Source: an uncultured Collinsella sp.
Lineage (GTDB): Bacteria; Actinomycetota; Coriobacteriia; Coriobacteriales; Coriobacteriaceae
DNA: 8,518 bases
NCBI GenBank assembly: GCA_902463875.1
Contig: CABQHR010000071.1
Span: 1-8,518 of the forward strand
Direction of reading: 5' to 3'
Made by a program: the position numbers and the translations under genes. The first letter of the stretch is position 1; the number at the start of each line of letters is the position of its first letter. This document shows positions 5,803 through 8,518 of this stretch, piece by piece. The notes beneath the pieces were generated by a model. The model was not told where the DNA came from and searched no databases. It was given only the letters and a program-made list of their open reading frames with translations.

Positions 5803-6669
5803 ATGAGCTGGGCACTTATCTCCGATTCGAGCTGCAATCTTCGCGATTGGCAACCAACCGCACCTCATACCACCTTTGCATTTGCACCCCTAAAGATCCG
5901 AGTGGGGGAGCGCGAGTTTGTCGATGACCTCACGCTCGACGTTCACGAGCTCAATTGCACCGTGCAGGCGGAGTCGAGCGCTTCTTCGAGCGCCTGCCCG
6001 AGTGTGGGTGAGTGGGCTGAGCTTTTTAAGCTTGCCGACAAGACGATTTGCATGCCCATCTCCGAGGGCGTCTCGGGAAGCTACAATGCCGCAGCCACCG
6101 CACGTGACATGGTGTTTACCGAGGAACCCAACCGTCAGATTCATTTGGTTAACTCGCGAGCCGCAGGTGGCAAAATGGATCTAATCTTCCTGCTGTTCGA
6201 TCGCTATCTTGCAAGTAACCCGGACGTTTCCTTTGAGGACGCCTGCGCTTACTTCGATAGCCTCGAGCAAAACAGCAAAATCCTCTTTAGCCTGTGCAAT
6301 TACGAAAATCTCGCCAAGGCCGGACGTATCCCCAAGGCGGCCGGGGTCATCGCCAATAAACTCAACATTCGAGTTTTAGGCACAGCAAGCGAAGCGGGAG
6401 AGATTAAGCTCGTTGGTCACACCCGTGGCGAAAAGAAGATGCTTGGCAAGATTGTCGATACCATGGAGGCCGAGGGCTTTACCGGCGGCGAGGTCGTTAT
6501 CGACCATGTCGAGAATGAGACGGGCGCCCAGGCACTTGCCAGCCGCATTGCGGAACACTGGCCCGGCTCTAAGACCATCATCATGCCCTGTAATGGGCTA
6601 GATTCATACTATGCCGAGATGCACGGCCTCATTATCGGCTACGGCATGGGCGTGGCTTCGGGCCGATAA
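5803..6669 (+). CDS. DegV-family fatty-acid-binding protein (FakB-like)
   Basis: A 288-residue protein of the DegV/EDD fold. Family members hold a fatty acid in a pocket, and the FakB type presents it to the kinase FakA for phosphorylation and entry into phospholipids. Visible landmarks are the N-terminal ISDSSCNL (6-13), corresponding to the usual T-D-S-T segment. Next come ISEGVSGSYNAA (86-97), corresponding to the S-S-x-L-S-G-T-Y segment, and the GRIPKAAGVIANKLNIRVLG stretch (174-193), where family members have GRI followed by LNIKPI. The usual T-S-Q-P-S motif reads SSSACPS here (61-67), so ligand contacts may differ. The ATG at 5803 follows AGAAAGGA. The gene is monocistronic, between its own promoter and a convergent hairpin. 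No fakA is in the window. Lipid specificity cannot be told. Confidence 0.88.
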   Translation: MSWALISDSSCNLRDWQPTAPHTTFAFAPLKIRVGEREFVDDLTLDVHELNCTVQAESSASSSACPSVGEWAELFKLADKTICMPISEGVSGSYNAAATARDMVFTEEPNRQIHLVNSRAAGGKMDLIFLLFDRYLASNPDVSFEDACAYFDSLEQNSKILFSLCNYENLAKAGRIPKAAGVIANKLNIRVLGTASEAGEIKLVGHTRGEKKMLGKIVDTMEAEGFTGGEVVIDHVENETGAQALASRIAEHWPGSKTIIMPCNGLDSYYAEMHGLIIGYGMGVASGR

Positions 6670-6688
6670 TGCCCAACTAGACAAACGC

Positions 6689-6729
6689 ACGGGCGGGATA
6701 AGGAGCCAGCGGCTCTTTATCCCGCCCGT
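6689..6729. terminator. Bidirectional terminator between convergent degV and DUF1836 genes
   Basis: A 13-bp perfect outer stem (ACGGGCGGGATAA, 6689-6701, with 6717-6729) continues into a 6-bp inner stem with one G-T pair and an AGC loop, giving about 19 paired bases. It lies 20 bases after the degV stop and 13 bases after the DUF1836 stop in the opposite direction. The flanking T-runs are weak both ways (CTTATA; GCGTTTGTC on the minus strand). Confidence 0.78.
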
Positions 6730-6741
6730 CTTATACCTCGG

Positions 6742-7353
6742 TTAGCTATTAAACCCATTGAACTTCAGATAGCTCATCAGGTACGCCTTCGATACAAAGG
6801 ACGATACTGCACTGCGCACGAGCAGCGATTCTCGCGTAACCTGATGTGCGGTATCGGGCACGGGAGTCTGCTCAACGGAAAACGCCGCACGAATCGATGC
6901 CTCAAGTTGATCGACTACATAATCGAAAGCCGTAGGAGCGTCGTAGCTTAAGCGCTGAATATTAAAGAGCGCCTGAACCGCAGCGATGGGCAGCACCTGC
7001 TTAAAGATACAAATGGCGATGAGACGCGCAATCTGCTCACGGCCATACTGCTTTTTAACCGGAGCAGGAACGAGGCCGACCTTCACGTAGTTATTGATCA
7101 TCGATGGCGTGATAACGGGCTGCTCTACGCAAATCGAAAGCGGCTCCATCCATAGCGCAACATATTCAATAACCTGATCGCGATAGAGCGTTACATTGGG
7201 CAGCTGGTCATAGCGTGGCAGGCTCAACGCGTTGAGTTTACCCACCATATCGGACTGAATAAATGCATCGGGCAGCACCGTCGGCTGAATATCCTCCGGC
7301 TTAATGCTGACCGATGTATCGGACATCGGGATAACATGTTTGATGTGGTTCAT
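6742..7353 (-). CDS. DUF1836-family protein, MerR-like putative regulator
   Basis: A 203-residue cytoplasmic protein with the DUF1836 domain at about 45-160. Recognisable segments are RYDQLPNVTLYRDQV (47-61) and ITPSMINNYVKVGLVPAPVK (81-100), followed by YGREQIARLIAICIFKQVLPI (103-123). The TPSMINNYVKVGLVP portion resembles a MerR-type helix-turn-helix, so DNA binding is likely, though I know of no characterised function for this family. The ATG at 7353 follows a strong GGAGG with a 6-base spacer. The frame could extend to 7482, but that would run through the promoter, the operator and the trxB terminator. The gene has its own promoter carrying a dyad nearly identical to the one before degV, so it may regulate both itself and degV. 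Lower G+C than its neighbours. Confidence 0.85.
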   Translation of the reverse strand: MNHIKHVIPMSDTSVSIKPEDIQPTVLPDAFIQSDMVGKLNALSLPRYDQLPNVTLYRDQVIEYVALWMEPLSICVEQPVITPSMINNYVKVGLVPAPVKKQYGREQIARLIAICIFKQVLPIAAVQALFNIQRLSYDAPTAFDYVVDQLEASIRAAFSVEQTPVPDTAHQVTRESLLVRSAVSSFVSKAYLMSYLKFNGFNS

Positions 7354-7377
7354 AAGAGGCCTCCGTTCGTTTTCTAT

Positions 7378-7383
7378 ATTGTA
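7378..7383 (-). promoter_or_regulatory. Candidate -10 box of the DUF1836 gene
   Basis: On the minus strand TACAAT (7383 to 7378) lies about 25 bases before the ATG. The expected -35 position falls inside the dyad at 7389-7417 and matches the consensus only weakly (ATGCAA). A regulator on the dyad would therefore occlude or replace normal -35 contacts. Confidence 0.45.
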
Positions 7384-7388
7384 TTCTA

Positions 7389-7417
7389 GGTTATCTAGTT
7401 TTGCATACCATATAGCC
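7389..7417. promoter_or_regulatory. Dyad operator upstream of the DUF1836 gene (copy B)
   Basis: On the minus strand the arms read GGCTATATGGT and ACTAGATAACC around the 7-nt spacer ATGCAAA. Compared with copy A at 5716-5744 there are four substitutions in 29 positions. The element lies 5 bp upstream of the candidate -10 box and starts just after the trxB terminator. Confidence 0.72.
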
Positions 7418-7419
7418 GC

Positions 7420-7465
7420 AAAGTAAAAGTGGTTGGACGGCACATTGATGCACTGTCCAACCACT
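7420..7465 (-). terminator. Rho-independent terminator of trxB
   Basis: On the minus strand AGTGGTTGGAC (7465 to 7455) pairs perfectly with GTCCAACCACT (7438 to 7428) around a 16-nt loop, followed by TTTACTTT. It begins 42 bases after the trxB stop and directly precedes the DUF1836 operator. Confidence 0.82.
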
Positions 7466-7507
7466 ATGTTTAAAGATAGCAACCTTACATAAGATATATT
7501 ATCGTAC

Positions 7508-8446
7508 TTATCCGCGTAGGAAAGCGTATGCGCTGGTAGCTGCTATGGCTCCATCAGAAACGGCAGTCACAACCTGGCGTAAACGCTTGGAACGGATATC
7601 GCCGGCTGCGAATAAGCCGGGCGTACGGGTGGCCATCGAATCATCGGTAACAATACCGCCGTCGAGAGCCAGATCGACTAGATGCTCAACAAGCTCGGTA
7701 TGTGGTTGCGTCCCCGTAAAGACAAAAATGCCAAATGAGCCAGGTTCAAAGGACTCAGCGTGCATTTCACCAGTCGCATTGTCCTTGAATGTGATTGTCG
7801 TGGGCATCGCTTCACCAGAAAGCTCAACAATACTAGTTTGGTACCTAACTGAAATATTGTCCTTAGCAAGAACCTTATTCACAACGCCCTCGGGTGCACG
7901 GAACTGATCGCGACGCAGCACGATGGTCACGCTGCTGGCAATGTCGGACAGGAACAGCGCCTCCTCGCATGCCGAATTGCCGCCTCCGATAACAAAGACC
8001 TGCTTGCCACGGAAGAACATGCCGTCACACGTCGCGCAATACGAAACGCCACGACCGCGATACGTGTCCTCGCCAACAAAACCCGCAGGACGCGGCGTGG
8101 CGCCCATGCACGCAATGACGCTCTTGGCCGCTGTGTCGCCCATATCATGATGGATGGTAAATTGAGCCGCATCGGCATCGTAATCGACGCCCGTCACCAT
8201 ACTCCATTCAACCTGAGCCCCCAGGCCTTCAGCATGCTGTTGGAACCGCTCACCAAGTTCGACACCGCTCAGTAGCGGAATGCCAGGATAATTCTCAATC
8301 TCGTTGCTCGTAGCGATCTGTCCGCCCGACATGCCCTGCTCAAGGACAGTCGTCGTCAGGTTGGCGCGCGCCGCATAAATGGCGGCAGCATAGCCCGCGG
8401 GGCCTCCGCCGATAATCGCAACATCGATCGTCTGATCGGTAGTCAT
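7508..8446 (-). CDS. trxB: Thioredoxin reductase (NADPH, FAD)
   Basis: Cytoplasmic flavoenzyme that passes electrons from NADPH through FAD and a redox disulfide to thioredoxin. The protein is 312 residues from the ATG at 8446, close to the typical 305-320. Visible motifs are the FAD-binding IIGGGPAGYAAA (11-22), the redox-active CATC (Cys137, Cys140), the NADPH-binding GGGNSACEEA (154-163) with RRDQFRA (178-184), and the C-terminal FAD motif FAAGDIRSKRLRQVVTAVSDG (279-299). The paired arginines favour NADPH over NADH. The start was chosen because AGAGGA lies 6 bases before this ATG; starts at 8488 or 8494 would add about 14-16 non-conserved residues and lack a good site. No thioredoxin gene is adjacent within the window. 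Confidence 0.95.
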   Translation of the reverse strand: MTTDQTIDVAIIGGGPAGYAAAIYAARANLTTTVLEQGMSGGQIATSNEIENYPGIPLLSGVELGERFQQHAEGLGAQVEWSMVTGVDYDADAAQFTIHHDMGDTAAKSVIACMGATPRPAGFVGEDTYRGRGVSYCATCDGMFFRGKQVFVIGGGNSACEEALFLSDIASSVTIVLRRDQFRAPEGVVNKVLAKDNISVRYQTSIVELSGEAMPTTITFKDNATGEMHAESFEPGSFGIFVFTGTQPHTELVEHLVDLALDGGIVTDDSMATRTPGLFAAGDIRSKRLRQVVTAVSDGAIAATSAYAFLRG

Positions 8447-8483
8447 GAAGAGTCCTCTCGCCAAAACGTTGTCGTTCTTTGCG

Positions 8484-8489
8484 CTCATA
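8484..8489 (-). promoter_or_regulatory. Possible -10 box of trxB
   Basis: On the minus strand TATGAG, preceded by GGG, lies about 40 bases upstream of the trxB ATG. The -35 region (TGTCAC at 17 bases) is weak. A tandem hexamer ACGTGA ACGTGA (8499-8510, plus strand) lies just upstream; its role is unknown. Confidence 0.25.
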
Positions 8490-8518
8490 CCCAAATTTAC
8501 GTGAACGTGACACTCATG

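Noticed and set aside
7354..7482. N-terminal extension of the DUF1836 protein from the ATG at 7482
   Set aside because: It would encode through the trxB terminator, the dyad operator and the -10 box. The ATG at 7353 has a strong GGAGG.
8447..8494. Upstream starts for trxB at 8488 (ATG) or 8494 (TTG)
   Set aside because: The added residues are not part of the flavoprotein fold, and AGAGGA is correctly placed for the ATG at 8446.

Overview
The window looks like chromosome of a gut Coriobacteriia actinobacterium, probably Collinsella or a close relative. This rests on protein resemblance and gene order, not on a database search. Base composition is uneven. Sample 60-base lines in the first ~1.5 kb hold about 72-77% G+C, whereas lines elsewhere hold about 43-50%. 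The left end may therefore be an acquired module.

Left (1-1418, minus strand): two genes with a 4-base ATGA overlap, an ATP-binding protein and an ABC-2 membrane protein. They match the LanF and LanE (MutF/MutE, EpiF/EpiE) lantibiotic-immunity families. The permease runs off the left edge. An AT-richer intergenic stretch of about 400 bases separates them from the next, divergent block.

Centre (1815-5624, plus strand): a CDP-alcohol phosphatidyltransferase (PgsA-like), a small FHA protein of the GarA/OdhI type, a MerR regulator of the FtsR/Rv1828 type, adenine phosphoribosyltransferase (apt) and a secreted NlpC/P60 peptidoglycan hydrolase. The genes are close together and end at a clear intrinsic terminator (5649-5687). 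A phosphatidyltransferase near garA/odhI and ftsR recalls the arrangement in mycobacteria and corynebacteria, so the block mixes lipid synthesis, kinase-linked metabolic control, division control and wall remodelling.

Right (5716-8518): a DegV-family fatty-acid-binding protein (plus strand) converges on a DUF1836 MerR-like protein (minus strand) across a 19-bp-stem hairpin. Further right is trxB (minus strand), with its own terminator. The most striking signal is a 29-bp dyad (11-bp arms, 7-nt spacer) upstream of degV. It recurs at 25 of 29 positions, correctly oriented, in the promoter region of the DUF1836 gene. This suggests that one regulator, possibly the DUF1836 protein itself, controls both genes.

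I saw no tRNA, rRNA, CRISPR array, insertion sequence or replication origin.
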